From NCBI GenBank assembly GCA_023436525.1, contig JAEZIW010000118.1, positions 1-13,114 of the forward strand: a DNA stretch of 13,114 nucleotides, read 5' to 3'. The position numbers and the translations under genes were made by a program. Within the stretch, counting starts at the first letter, position 1. The number at the start of each line of letters is the position of its first letter. Below the pieces are notes generated by a model. It had not been told where the DNA came from, searched no databases, and worked only from the letters and a program-made list of their open reading frames with translations. This document shows, one piece after another, positions 6,184 through 13,114 of the stretch. Source of the stretch: Bacillota bacterium. GTDB taxonomy: Bacteria > Bacillota > Clostridia > Christensenellales > SZUA-584.

Positions 6184-8142
6184 TTATTTGAGCATCTGCT
6201 CAAATTGATCTTCGTCTATCACATTGATGCCGAGTGCTTTCGCTTTGTCGAGCTTGCTGCCCGCGCTTTCCCCCGCGAGCACATAATCCGTATTTTTGCT
6301 GACTGACGTGACCACCTCGCCGCCGAGCGATTCAATAATGGCCGATGCTTCACTGCGCGTGTATTTTTGAAGCGTGCCGGTGAGCACAATTTTCTTGCCG
6401 GAAAAAACGGAATCGGCCGCTGCGATTTGCTCGAAAACGGGGGAGACACCCGCCGCCAGCATACGCGAGATAATGCCGCGCACGCGGCTGTCGGCGAAGA
6501 ACTCCACAATGTTTTGTGCGAGTGTGTCGCCGATACCGTCGATAGACAAAAGGCTGCCCGTTTCGGCCTGCATAAGAGCGTTCATGTTCTGATATTTGGC
6601 TGCCAGATCCTTGCCCGTTTTTGCGCCGATGCCCGGTATACCGAGCGCGTAAATAAAGCTGCCGAGCGGCCTTAGTTTACTTTTCTCAATGGCAACTCTA
6701 AGGTTATCCGCCTTTTTTGGGCCGAAACCGGGCAGTGTTTTAATCTGTTCATAGTCAAGATAATAGAGATCGGATACATCGCTGAGCCCCAAATGGTCAT
6801 AAAACGCTTCCGCCGTTTTGTCGGAGAACGTTTCTATGTTCATCGCATCGCGCGAGGCGAAATGCGCCACGGCACGCGTGAGCTGCGGGCGGCAGACGAG
6901 CGGGTTTTCGCAGAACAGATGCGCGCCCTTTTCCACAATCGGATGGCCGCAGGCGGGGCAGACATCAGGCACGACGATATCCTCGGAATCGGCTGTGTAT
7001 TCCGCGACGCCGAGTATCTCGGGGATCACATCACCCGAGCGGCGGATGAACACGCGCGCATTTTTCTTGAGCTTCTTTCTTTGTATGTCGCCGATGTTGT
7101 TCAGCGTCGCGCGCGATACCGATACGCCGCCTATATCCACCGGCTCCAGCACGGCCCCCGGTGTGATTTTGCCCGTGCGCCCAACCTGCCAAATAACGTC
7201 GAGCAGTGTTGTTGTTTTTTCGTCCGCGGCGAATTTGTAAGCGACGGCCCAACGCGGGAACTTCTGTGTAAAACCGAGCTGTTCCCTGACCGTATAGCTG
7301 TTGATTTTAATGACCGCACCGTCGATCAGATAGTCTAATGATGAGCGGGCTTGTTCGGCTTTGTTCACTATCGTGATGATTTCGGCTATGCTGTCAGCCT
7401 TTTGCGTGAAGGTGCTGACCGGAAAGTGATTATCTCGCAGGAAATCAAGCATCTGTGAGTGCGTATCGAACGGCGCATTCTCAATATAGCCAACGCTGTA
7501 GCAGATCAGGCTCAGGTTTCGCCGCGCTGTTTCGGCGGGGTCGAGGTTTCTCAGCGCACCCGCTGCCGCGTTACGCGCGTTTTTCAGCGGCTCATCCGCC
7601 GTCTCGTTGTATTTTTTAAGCGCCGAGAGGCGCATAATGCCTTCGCCCTGTACCTCAAGCCGTCCCTTATACGGAATGGACAACGGCACTGTTTTGATTG
7701 TCATCACCTGTTTGGTGATAATTTCGCCGACGCTGCCGTCACCGCGTGTGGCGGCGGAAACGAGTTGGCCATCCTCATAGCGCAGATTCACGGTCAATCC
7801 GTCGAACTTGTATTCAACCACATAGTTAAACGGCTCCGCGGAGAACTTGCGCGCACGCGCTTCCCATGCCAGCAGTTCCTCTTCACTGCGCACCTTATCG
7901 AGGCTGTAGAGCGGCGCAAGATGCGCTTGCTTTTCAAAGCCTGCGAGCACGCCGCCGCCGATGCGCCGTGTGGGCGAATCGGCACGCACATAACCCGACT
8001 GTTGCTCGAGCTGCTCCAGCTCGTCGTACAGCGCGTCGTACTCGGCATCGCTCACTGACGGGTCGTCGAGCGTGTAATAGCGCACAATGTGCTCGTTGAG
8101 CATTTCTATCAGCGTATCAATCTGCTTGATTGCGTCGTTCAT
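6184..8142 (-). CDS. ligA: NAD-dependent DNA ligase
   Basis: 652 residues, near the family norm of about 670. It seals nicks in DNA during replication and repair, using NAD as the adenylate donor. Order seen: N-terminal NMN-binding Ia region; adenylation domain with the nucleophilic lysine in EYKFDGLTV (K112), TRGDGSVGE (132-140) and ARNAAAGALR (189-198); OB fold with VGRTGKITPGAVLEPV (320-335); four-cysteine zinc finger (C395, C398, C411, C417); helix-hairpin-helix repeats (about 465-550); and a C-terminal BRCT domain (about 577-652). Variants from the common consensus are VQGEG for VRGEV (164-168) and ATLNN for ATLHN (345-349). The start at 8142 is preferred to the ATG at 8148, because AAGG lies 7 bases upstream of it and only 1 base from the other. 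The gene starts 9 bases after the pcrA stop, so the two are almost certainly co-transcribed. Confidence 0.96.
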   Translation of the reverse strand: MNDAIKQIDTLIEMLNEHIVRYYTLDDPSVSDAEYDALYDELEQLEQQSGYVRADSPTRRIGGGVLAGFEKQAHLAPLYSLDKVRSEEELLAWEARARKFSAEPFNYVVEYKFDGLTVNLRYEDGQLVSAATRGDGSVGEIITKQVMTIKTVPLSIPYKGRLEVQGEGIMRLSALKKYNETADEPLKNARNAAAGALRNLDPAETARRNLSLICYSVGYIENAPFDTHSQMLDFLRDNHFPVSTFTQKADSIAEIITIVNKAEQARSSLDYLIDGAVIKINSYTVREQLGFTQKFPRWAVAYKFAADEKTTTLLDVIWQVGRTGKITPGAVLEPVDIGGVSVSRATLNNIGDIQRKKLKKNARVFIRRSGDVIPEILGVAEYTADSEDIVVPDVCPACGHPIVEKGAHLFCENPLVCRPQLTRAVAHFASRDAMNIETFSDKTAEAFYDHLGLSDVSDLYYLDYEQIKTLPGFGPKKADNLRVAIEKSKLRPLGSFIYALGIPGIGAKTGKDLAAKYQNMNALMQAETGSLLSIDGIGDTLAQNIVEFFADSRVRGIISRMLAAGVSPVFEQIAAADSVFSGKKIVLTGTLQKYTRSEASAIIESLGGEVVTSVSKNTDYVLAGESAGSKLDKAKALGINVIDEDQFEQMLK

Positions 8143-8151
8143 AAACATACC

Positions 8152-10365
8152 TTAAAGTATTTCCAGCGGCGCGAACGCCACAAACATTTTCTTTTCTCCC
8201 GCGGTATCAAAGCGTACCACCGCAATCTTCTCTTCGCCCTCGCCGTTGGTGGAAACAATTTGACCGCGGCCGAACTTGGGGTGAGATACGAGCGTGCCCG
8301 CCGAAAACATAGCCGGTGCGTGTGCCGCTTTCTTGTTCAGATCAGGCACGCCTGTCGCCATGCTCACGCGGCCTTGCGCCGCAAACGAGTACGGGCTTTG
8401 GCTGACCGGTTCGTGCGAGAAGTAGGGTGCGGGCTGGCGTTTAACGCCGGCAGGCTCCATGCATCCGTCAGGAATCTCATCCAGAAAGCGCGAGCGTTTG
8501 CAAGGCATCCGTTCAAAATTCGCGCCCATGCGCACATAGCGCGTGGTGCTCCATAGGAGATACAGCCGTTTTTTTGCGCGCGTCATGCCCACATAACAAA
8601 GCCGCCGTTCTTCTTCCACATCGCCGTCCATCAGGCTGATTTGATGGGGCAGCAGCCCCTCCTGCATACCGACGATGAACACAACCGGGAATTCAAGCCC
8701 CTTGGCACTGTGCAGCGTCATCAGCATGATCTTGTCGTCTTCATCGCCCACGGCATCCACATCCGAAATCAGCGCGCTGCGTTCCAAAAACGCGGCCAAT
8801 GTGTGCGGTGCGGGCATATCGCGCTGAAAATCCGCCACGCTCTTGAAGAACTCTTCCACGTTCAGCAGGCGCGTACGGCCCTCGGGCGTGGTGTCGCTGA
8901 GCATCATTGTACGCAGCCCCGAATCCTCAAACACGCGCTCCACTATCTGAAGCACGCTTAAAGAGTTCATCTCGGCACGAATGTCTTCGAGCATGCCGCA
9001 AAAATCGATCAACGATTCGGCTGCCTTTTTGGAAACGCCTTCGGGCTCGGTGCAAAGGCTGGAAAGCGACCGGTGCTGAGACTGCGCTGCCGCATATAGT
9101 TTACCCACAGACACATCGCCGATACCGCGCTTGGGCACACCGATGGCACGCATAAAGCAAAGGTCGGCATCCGGATTGCACAGCAGATTCAAGTACGCAA
9201 GCAGATCCTTGATTTCCTTGCGCTCGTAAAAGCTTTGCCCGCCGTATATCACATAAGGCACGCCGCGTTCTTTGAGCTTATTTTCCAGCACGCGCGACTG
9301 GCTGTTCACGCGGTAAAGCACGGCAATGTCGTTGGCGGTGTATTTGCCCTCCCGCAGCAGGCTGGCCACCTTTTCGGCCACAAACTGCGCTTCCTCAAGG
9401 TCGCTCTCTGCTTCGAATTCGAGCGGCTTTTGGCCCGTTTTGTTGCTGGACCACAGCTCTTTGCCCATTCGGCCGCTGTTGTGACGAATCACGCCGTTGG
9501 CGGCGTCGAGTATGCCCTGATGCGAGCGGTAATTTTGCTCGAGCCGTATCACACGCGCGCCCGGAAAGTCCTTCTCGAAGCCAAGGATGTTGCTGATATC
9601 CGCGCCGCGCCAGCCGTAAATCGACTGGTCGTCGTCGCCCACAACAAAGATGTTGCCGCTTGATTTGGCGAGCAGCAGCACGATATTGTATTGTACTGAA
9701 TTCGTGTCCTGGTATTCGTCCACCATGATATAACGAAACCGGCGGCGGTATTTTTCGAGCACATCCGGGTATTCTTCAAATAGCAGCAGTGTTTTTAAGA
9801 GCAGGTCGTCAAAATCCATCGCGTTATCGGCGCGCAGCCTGTCTTCATAACGTGTGTAGACCCATGCCGAGTATTTAACGGCATCACCGTCTCCGTACGT
9901 CTCTTTGAAGCGCGCCGGGCTGACACCCGCGTTTTTCGCGCGGCTGATCATAGAGCGAACGGTACGTGGCTCAACCGCTTCCTTGCTCACATCCAGGTCT
10001 TTCAATATGTCTTTGATCACGCTCATTACATCGCTTGAGTCGTAGATTGTGAAGCTGTTCGAATACCCGAGAACGTCGCCTTCAATTCGCAGCAGGCGCG
10101 CACAAAGCGCGTGAAACGTCATCACCCACATGTTGTCTGATTCGGGGATGAGCGCCGCAATGCGCGATTTCATCTCGGCTGCGGCTTTGTTGGTAAACGT
10201 CAGCGCGAGAATATGAAAGGGTGATACGCCCTTTTCAATCAGATAAGCGGCGCGCGTGGTCAGCACGCGGGTTTTGCCGCTGCCTGCGCCCGCAAGAACG
10301 AGCACTGCGCCCTCCGTGGTGGCCACAGCCTCACGCTGAGGGGCATTTAAACTGGTAAGATCCAT
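8152..10365 (-). CDS. pcrA: ATP-dependent 3'-5' DNA helicase PcrA (UvrD family)
   Basis: 737 residues, the usual length for PcrA, an SF1A helicase that unwinds DNA in repair and plasmid replication and removes proteins from DNA. Motifs in order: Q-motif region LNAPQREAV (6-14), Walker A AGAGSGKT (25-32), LTFTNKAA (55-62), Walker B DEYQDT (216-221), GDDDQSIYGWRGA (243-255), QNYRS (277-281), TLHSAKGLEF (550-559) and EERRLCYVGMTRAKKRLYL (585-603). After a variable linker, a C-terminal Tudor-like domain (about 687-737, HPKFGRGQIV) matches the PcrA region that contacts RNA polymerase. The ATG at 10365 shares one base with the TGA of yerC, and the ribosome binding site AGGAGG (10370-10375) lies inside the yerC end, so translation is probably coupled. 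An alternative TTG start three bases upstream is too close to that site. Confidence 0.97.
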   Translation of the reverse strand: MDLTSLNAPQREAVATTEGAVLVLAGAGSGKTRVLTTRAAYLIEKGVSPFHILALTFTNKAAAEMKSRIAALIPESDNMWVMTFHALCARLLRIEGDVLGYSNSFTIYDSSDVMSVIKDILKDLDVSKEAVEPRTVRSMISRAKNAGVSPARFKETYGDGDAVKYSAWVYTRYEDRLRADNAMDFDDLLLKTLLLFEEYPDVLEKYRRRFRYIMVDEYQDTNSVQYNIVLLLAKSSGNIFVVGDDDQSIYGWRGADISNILGFEKDFPGARVIRLEQNYRSHQGILDAANGVIRHNSGRMGKELWSSNKTGQKPLEFEAESDLEEAQFVAEKVASLLREGKYTANDIAVLYRVNSQSRVLENKLKERGVPYVIYGGQSFYERKEIKDLLAYLNLLCNPDADLCFMRAIGVPKRGIGDVSVGKLYAAAQSQHRSLSSLCTEPEGVSKKAAESLIDFCGMLEDIRAEMNSLSVLQIVERVFEDSGLRTMMLSDTTPEGRTRLLNVEEFFKSVADFQRDMPAPHTLAAFLERSALISDVDAVGDEDDKIMLMTLHSAKGLEFPVVFIVGMQEGLLPHQISLMDGDVEEERRLCYVGMTRAKKRLYLLWSTTRYVRMGANFERMPCKRSRFLDEIPDGCMEPAGVKRQPAPYFSHEPVSQSPYSFAAQGRVSMATGVPDLNKKAAHAPAMFSAGTLVSHPKFGRGQIVSTNGEGEEKIAVVRFDTAGEKKMFVAFAPLEIL

Positions 10366-10667
10366 CAATCCTCCTGCTTTGCTTTTAGTCTGCTGATTGC
10401 CAGCCGGTAGCCGCCCGTGCCGTAATTGAGGCAGCGGTTCACGCGGCTGATGGTGGCTGTGCTGGCACCTGTTGTTTCGGAAATATCGTGGCAGGTATGC
10501 TTATCACTTAATAATTCCGCTACTTTAAAGCGCTGCGCCATGGATGTCAGCTCCGAAATTGTGCCGAGGTCCTCAAAAAACATATAGCATTCCTCGGGTG
10601 TCTTCAGAGTCAGCACGGCGGAAAACAGCCTGTTCAAGTCATCCGTTTCGAGTTTGGATTGGTACAT
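10365..10667 (-). CDS. yerC: YerC/YecD family TrpR-related DNA-binding protein
   Basis: 100 residues matching the small YerC family, which shares the fold of the Trp repressor. The family motifs DLNRLFSAVLTLKTPEECYM (10-29), FFEDLGTISELTSMAQRF (30-47) and the helix-turn-helix DISETTGASTATISRVNRCL (61-80) are all present. Members bind DNA, but their targets and ligand are poorly known. Whether tryptophan is bound is unclear. The start at 10667 has GGAGGG 6 bases upstream. It sits directly before pcrA with a 1-base overlap, as part of a region that in Bacillus subtilis also groups yerC with pcrA and ligA. It might regulate the operon, but I see no clear operator. Confidence 0.93.
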   Translation of the reverse strand: MYQSKLETDDLNRLFSAVLTLKTPEECYMFFEDLGTISELTSMAQRFKVAELLSDKHTCHDISETTGASTATISRVNRCLNYGTGGYRLAISRLKAKQED

Positions 10668-10683
10668 AACAGTCCCTCCAACA

Positions 10684-11436
10684 TTACTTCACGCTGTTTT
10701 TCAGCGTATCCAGTCCTTCTATGCGCACCTCTATGGTATCGCCGCGCTGCATCGGGCCGATGCCCTGCGGTGTGCCCGTCGCAATGATGTCGCCGGGCAG
10801 CAGCGTCATACACGTGCTGATGAAGCTTAATATGGTCGGAACATCAAAAAGCATATCATCAAAGGTGCTGTCTTGCTTGAGTTCGCCGTTTAAATAGCTT
10901 TGTATGCGTTTGCCTGCCGGATTGAATTGCGTATCGATAAAAGGCCCGATAGGGCAGAACGTATCAAAGGATTTGGCGCGCGTCCATTGTCCGTCGAGCG
11001 CTTGCAAATCGCGTGCGGTCACATCGTTGAGCGAGGTGTATCCAAAAATACAGCTTTGCGCTTCAAGCGGCGTTATGTTTTTGCAGCGTTTGCCGATGAC
11101 CACCGCCAGCTCCGCCTCGAAATCCACGCGCTCGCAGACGGCGGGGTATTCAATGACGTCGCCGTGAGCAATCAGCGCTGTTAAGGGCTTTAAAAAAAGC
11201 ACGGGGCTGCCTGTCAGCTTGCTTTTAAGCTCGGCAGCGTGCTGCGCGTAATTAAGGCCCACCGCCACGATTTTGGTGGGCTCACAAGGGACCAGAAGCT
11301 TGACATCATTCAGCGCGAGCGTTTCGCCGGTAAAGGTATAGCGTTCAAACGGCGCTTCAGACAGCCGCTTTAATGCGCTGCCTTCTTTTGCCGCATAGAA
11401 AACCTCGCCGTTCCGTTGTGCCCTGACAATGATCAT
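10684..11436 (-). CDS. fumarylacetoacetate hydrolase (FAH) family enzyme
   Basis: 250 residues with the FAH/MhpD fold. The metal-binding residues are visible: E107 and E109 in VDFEAELAVVIGK (104-116) and D138 in LNDVTARDLQ (136-145). The family lysine stands in RAKSFDTFCPIGP (153-165), and the C-terminal signature is IIATGTPQGIGP (217-228). Such enzymes hydrolyse acylpyruvates, decarboxylate oxaloacetate or hydrate dienoates, with Mg or Mn. The substrate cannot be told from sequence, and acylpyruvase or oxaloacetate decarboxylase activity is the safest guess. The start at 11436 is supported by AAAGGA about 9 bases upstream; an in-frame ATG at 11457 overlaps that site. It is the first gene of the run, 17 bases before yerC, which puts a metabolic enzyme in the leader position of a DNA repair operon. 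Confidence 0.9.
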   Translation of the reverse strand: MIIVRAQRNGEVFYAAKEGSALKRLSEAPFERYTFTGETLALNDVKLLVPCEPTKIVAVGLNYAQHAAELKSKLTGSPVLFLKPLTALIAHGDVIEYPAVCERVDFEAELAVVIGKRCKNITPLEAQSCIFGYTSLNDVTARDLQALDGQWTRAKSFDTFCPIGPFIDTQFNPAGKRIQSYLNGELKQDSTFDDMLFDVPTILSFISTCMTLLPGDIIATGTPQGIGPMQRGDTIEVRIEGLDTLKNSVK

Positions 11437-11465
11437 AGCAATTTTCCTTTCACGCATTTTGATTC

Positions 11466-11494
11466 ATTTTAACACATCGAGGCGCTCTCACCAA
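11466..11494 (-). promoter_or_regulatory. probable promoter of the FAH-yerC-pcrA-ligA operon
   Basis: On the minus strand TTGGTG (11489-11494), a 17-base spacer and TAAAAT (11466-11471), about 30 bases upstream of the FAH start. It is weaker than the divergent promoter at 11533-11561; the two -35 boxes are about 38 bases apart. Confidence 0.5.
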
Positions 11495-11532
11495 GTGCAT
11501 AAATTGCGCTGAGGCGGATGAACCGGCGGTTT

Positions 11533-11561
11533 TTGACATAGAAATCTCGCGGGTGTATAAT
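11533..11561 (+). promoter_or_regulatory. perfect consensus sigma-A promoter
   Basis: TTGACA (11533-11538), 17-base spacer, TATAAT (11556-11561). Both hexamers match consensus exactly at the optimal spacing, 28 bases before the start codon at 11590. The ribosome binding site GAGG is at 11579-11582. This predicts strong expression of the secreted SH3 protein unless it is repressed; I see no operator. Confidence 0.85.
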
Positions 11562-11589
11562 ACATAAAAAGCTGATATGAGGTTTTTTC

Positions 11590-12744
11590 ATGAAAAAAAC
11601 TGTCTTCATTTTTTTCATCACTATCATTTGCGCAGCGTTATTTGCGCCTGTCACACAGGCTGAGGCGATGCCTTATTTTGAGGATGCCACGGTGATCAAT
11701 GACGAGGTGAATATGCGCATGCGTCCCTCAACTGATTCGCCCGTGGTGATGAAGCTTGAGCAGGGGGCGCGTATCGGCGTTTTCTGTGAAGAGGTTGAAG
11801 GCTGGTACCGCATTATTTACGGCAACTACCGCGGCTATATCAGCGCGGAATATGTGTTTTTACCGTCCACGGATTATATGGTGGCGCATGTGCTGGAAGG
11901 CGGTTTAAAGCTGAGGCAGAATCCGGGATCGTACAGCAACGCCGTGGCGGAGCTGAATGAGGGAACGGGTGTCACGGTTAAGAATATCTCGGGCGACTGG
12001 TATTATGTTGAGGTGCCGGGCGAAGACGGGACAAGCGTTCAAGCAGGCTATGTGCATAAGGATTTTGTAAAGCTGAGCAAATCAAAAACGGCCAGCAATA
12101 TGATAAAGCTTGGCATGGAAGGTGCTGAAGTCAGAAACGTTCAGCAGCAGCTGCGCAAACGAAATTTTCTTCTTGCGCCGGCTACCGGGTATTTCGGCGA
12201 TGTGACGGAAGGCGCTGTTAAGGCGTTTCAGAAAAAAGCAGGAGTGGCCGCTGACGGCATTATCGGCGCGGAAACATATGATCTGCTTTTCGGCGATAAC
12301 GATATATCCACCACGACAGCCGAATTGTTCGGTATTACGGGAGAGGTGAAACTCTCCACCTGGGACGACATTGCCAAGGTATTTAAAAAAGGAACCAAAG
12401 CACTGGTTACGGATGTCAAATCAGGCCGTCAGTACTGGGTGATTCGTTTTGGCGGCTGGTTTCATGCAGACAGTGAGCCGTGTACGGCAAAGGACACCGC
12501 CATCATGAAGGAATGCTTCGGCGGTAAATGGTCTTGGGACAGGCGCCCGATTTGGGTGACGATCGGCAGTGTCACGTACGCGGCATCGCAGCACGGTATG
12601 CCGCACATGGTGGACCCGGTTAAGGACAACAACTTCCCCGGACATTTTTGCATCCACTTTAATGATTCAAAGGTGCACGAAACAGGTAAGGAATGCCCAA
12701 GGCATCAGGCTTGCGTCAATTATGCGTATAAAAAAGCGCATTAA
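11590..12744 (+). CDS. secreted SH3-SH3-peptidoglycan-binding protein with His-rich C-terminal domain
   Basis: 384 residues. A signal peptide (1-26, MKKTVFIFFITIICAALFA then cleavage after about TQAEA) directs export. Two bacterial SH3 domains follow (about 34-92, with NMRMRPSTDSPVV; and about 97-161, with GGLKLRQNPGSYSNAV), then a peptidoglycan-binding domain type 1 (about 171-233, with GAEVRNVQQQLRKRNFL and VAADGIIGAETYDLL). The last 120 residues are a separate domain with GRQYWVIRFGGWFHADSEP (279-297), SWDRRPIWV (315-323), SQHGMPHM (333-340) and GHFCIHFNDSKVHE (351-364). It holds seven histidines and three cysteines, in an arrangement that might bind metal. It is not a YkuD or NlpC/P60 domain, and I cannot name it with confidence, though I believe similar C-termini occur in other clostridial SH3 proteins. 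The gene has a consensus promoter and a close terminator, so it is a single-gene unit. A role in the cell wall or spore cortex is likely. Confidence 0.88.
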   Translation: MKKTVFIFFITIICAALFAPVTQAEAMPYFEDATVINDEVNMRMRPSTDSPVVMKLEQGARIGVFCEEVEGWYRIIYGNYRGYISAEYVFLPSTDYMVAHVLEGGLKLRQNPGSYSNAVAELNEGTGVTVKNISGDWYYVEVPGEDGTSVQAGYVHKDFVKLSKSKTASNMIKLGMEGAEVRNVQQQLRKRNFLLAPATGYFGDVTEGAVKAFQKKAGVAADGIIGAETYDLLFGDNDISTTTAELFGITGEVKLSTWDDIAKVFKKGTKALVTDVKSGRQYWVIRFGGWFHADSEPCTAKDTAIMKECFGGKWSWDRRPIWVTIGSVTYAASQHGMPHMVDPVKDNNFPGHFCIHFNDSKVHETGKECPRHQACVNYAYKKAH

Positions 12745-12757
12745 TTGATGAAGAGAC

Positions 12758-12794
12758 AGCCTTCTTTTGCGCTATGCGCCAAGGAAGGCTTTTT
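12758..12794 (+). terminator. intrinsic terminator after the SH3/peptidoglycan-binding gene
   Basis: A 15-bp stem (12758-12772 with 12776-12790) containing two G-U pairs and a 3-base TAT loop is followed by a T-run (12790-12794, then more T after one G). It begins 13 bases after the stop codon. Confidence 0.92.
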
Positions 12795-12870
12795 GTTTAT
12801 ATCGGTATGGGCGAATAACAGACGCCCTAGCTGACATATTTATATGAGTAGTGCTTTTTGGAGGATGGAT

Positions 12871-13114
12871 ATGAGAAAGACGCAAGCCTTGCTGCTCTCA
12901 ACTATGGTATGCATTGTGTCGGTGCTGACAACGTATTTTATTACGAGGGCCGGCTATGAAACCGGTAAAGACGGAGAGCTTCCGCTGAAGGAGTTCTTAC
13001 GCGTGGAGCAGGAGATTCAGGATAAATACCTGCGCGAATTTAATATGGAGGACGTGCAATACGCGGGCCTCAAGGCGATGGTGGCGTCTCTGGGTGACCC
13101 GTACAGCGTTTATT
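12871..13114 (+). CDS. S41 family C-terminal processing protease, N-terminal part
   Basis: Only the first 81 codons are in the window. Positively charged residues (MRK) precede a hydrophobic segment (about 5-26), a signal anchor that would place the enzyme outside the membrane. The following helix-rich part ends in YAGLKAMVASLGDPYSVY (64-81), the conserved N-terminal signature of CtpA-type S41 proteases, which lies before the PDZ domain and the Ser/Lys catalytic core. Those domains lie beyond the right edge and cannot be checked. GGAGG (12860-12864) is 6 bases before the ATG at 12871. The strong terminator upstream means it needs its own promoter, but I found no good one in the 76 bases between. 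Confidence 0.85.
   Translation, partial: MRKTQALLLSTMVCIVSVLTTYFITRAGYETGKDGELPLKEFLRVEQEIQDKYLREFNMEDVQYAGLKAMVASLGDPYSVY

Noticed and set aside
7459..8058. Plus-strand frame of 199 codons opposite ligA, and similar plus-strand frames opposite pcrA.
   Set aside because: All are antisense to strongly supported genes, with low-complexity Arg/Ala/His composition and no ribosome binding sites.
12809..12827. Short inverted repeat GGGCG / CGCCC with a 9-base spacer before the S41 protease gene.
   Set aside because: Five base pairs with a 9-base loop and no flanking symmetry is weak and likely by chance; it is neither a terminator nor a clear operator.
1..13114. CRISPR arrays, tRNA or rRNA genes, insertion sequences, prophage or toxin-antitoxin modules.
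   Set aside because: I saw no regularly spaced repeats, cloverleaf sequences, transposase motifs or phage genes on either strand.

Overview
The window looks like chromosomal DNA from a Bacillota bacterium, most likely a Clostridia-type lineage. The evidence is a Gram-positive PurR (winged helix plus PRPP-binding domain), a YerC/TrpR-like gene directly ahead of pcrA and ligA, GGAGG-type ribosome binding sites, sigma-A style promoters and U-tailed hairpin terminators. There is no sign of phage, insertion sequence, CRISPR or RNA genes. Most of the window is housekeeping. The less familiar parts are the left-edge sensor, the small genes at 4.7-6.1 kb and the C-terminal domain of the wall-binding protein at 11.6-12.7 kb.

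Layout, left to right. Bases 1-1983 (minus strand) are one uninterrupted reading frame that leaves the window at its left edge: a soluble PAS-GAF-GAF-(GAF) signalling protein whose output domain is not visible. Upstream of it on the same strand is purR (2103-2909). purR is divergent from a MurC-type Mur ligase (3062-4426). The 152-base gap between them holds a promoter for each gene and a perfect 9+9 inverted repeat just downstream of the murC -10 box. The murC transcript ends at a strong hairpin terminator (4558-4595).

From 4687 to 11436 everything runs on the minus strand. In transcription order: a fumarylacetoacetate-hydrolase (FAH) fold enzyme, yerC, pcrA and ligA, tightly packed with gaps of 17 bases, a 1-base overlap and 9 bases. 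These are followed, after larger gaps, by a degenerate CPBP-like membrane protein, a possible 70-residue Cys-containing ORF, and a 146-residue beta-rich protein of unknown function. The pcrA helicase and NAD-dependent ligase form a conserved DNA repair and replication unit, and the FAH enzyme appears to share its promoter.

The last part is on the plus strand: a secreted SH3-SH3-peptidoglycan-binding protein with an unusual His-rich C-terminal domain, driven by a perfect consensus sigma-A promoter and closed by a 15-bp hairpin terminator. The first 81 codons of a membrane-anchored S41 C-terminal processing protease follow and run off the right edge.

I see no clearly new multi-gene system. The best leads are the inverted repeat in the murC leader, the variant Mur ligase motifs, the C-terminal domain of the SH3 protein, and the multi-GAF sensor, which needs its missing output domain.
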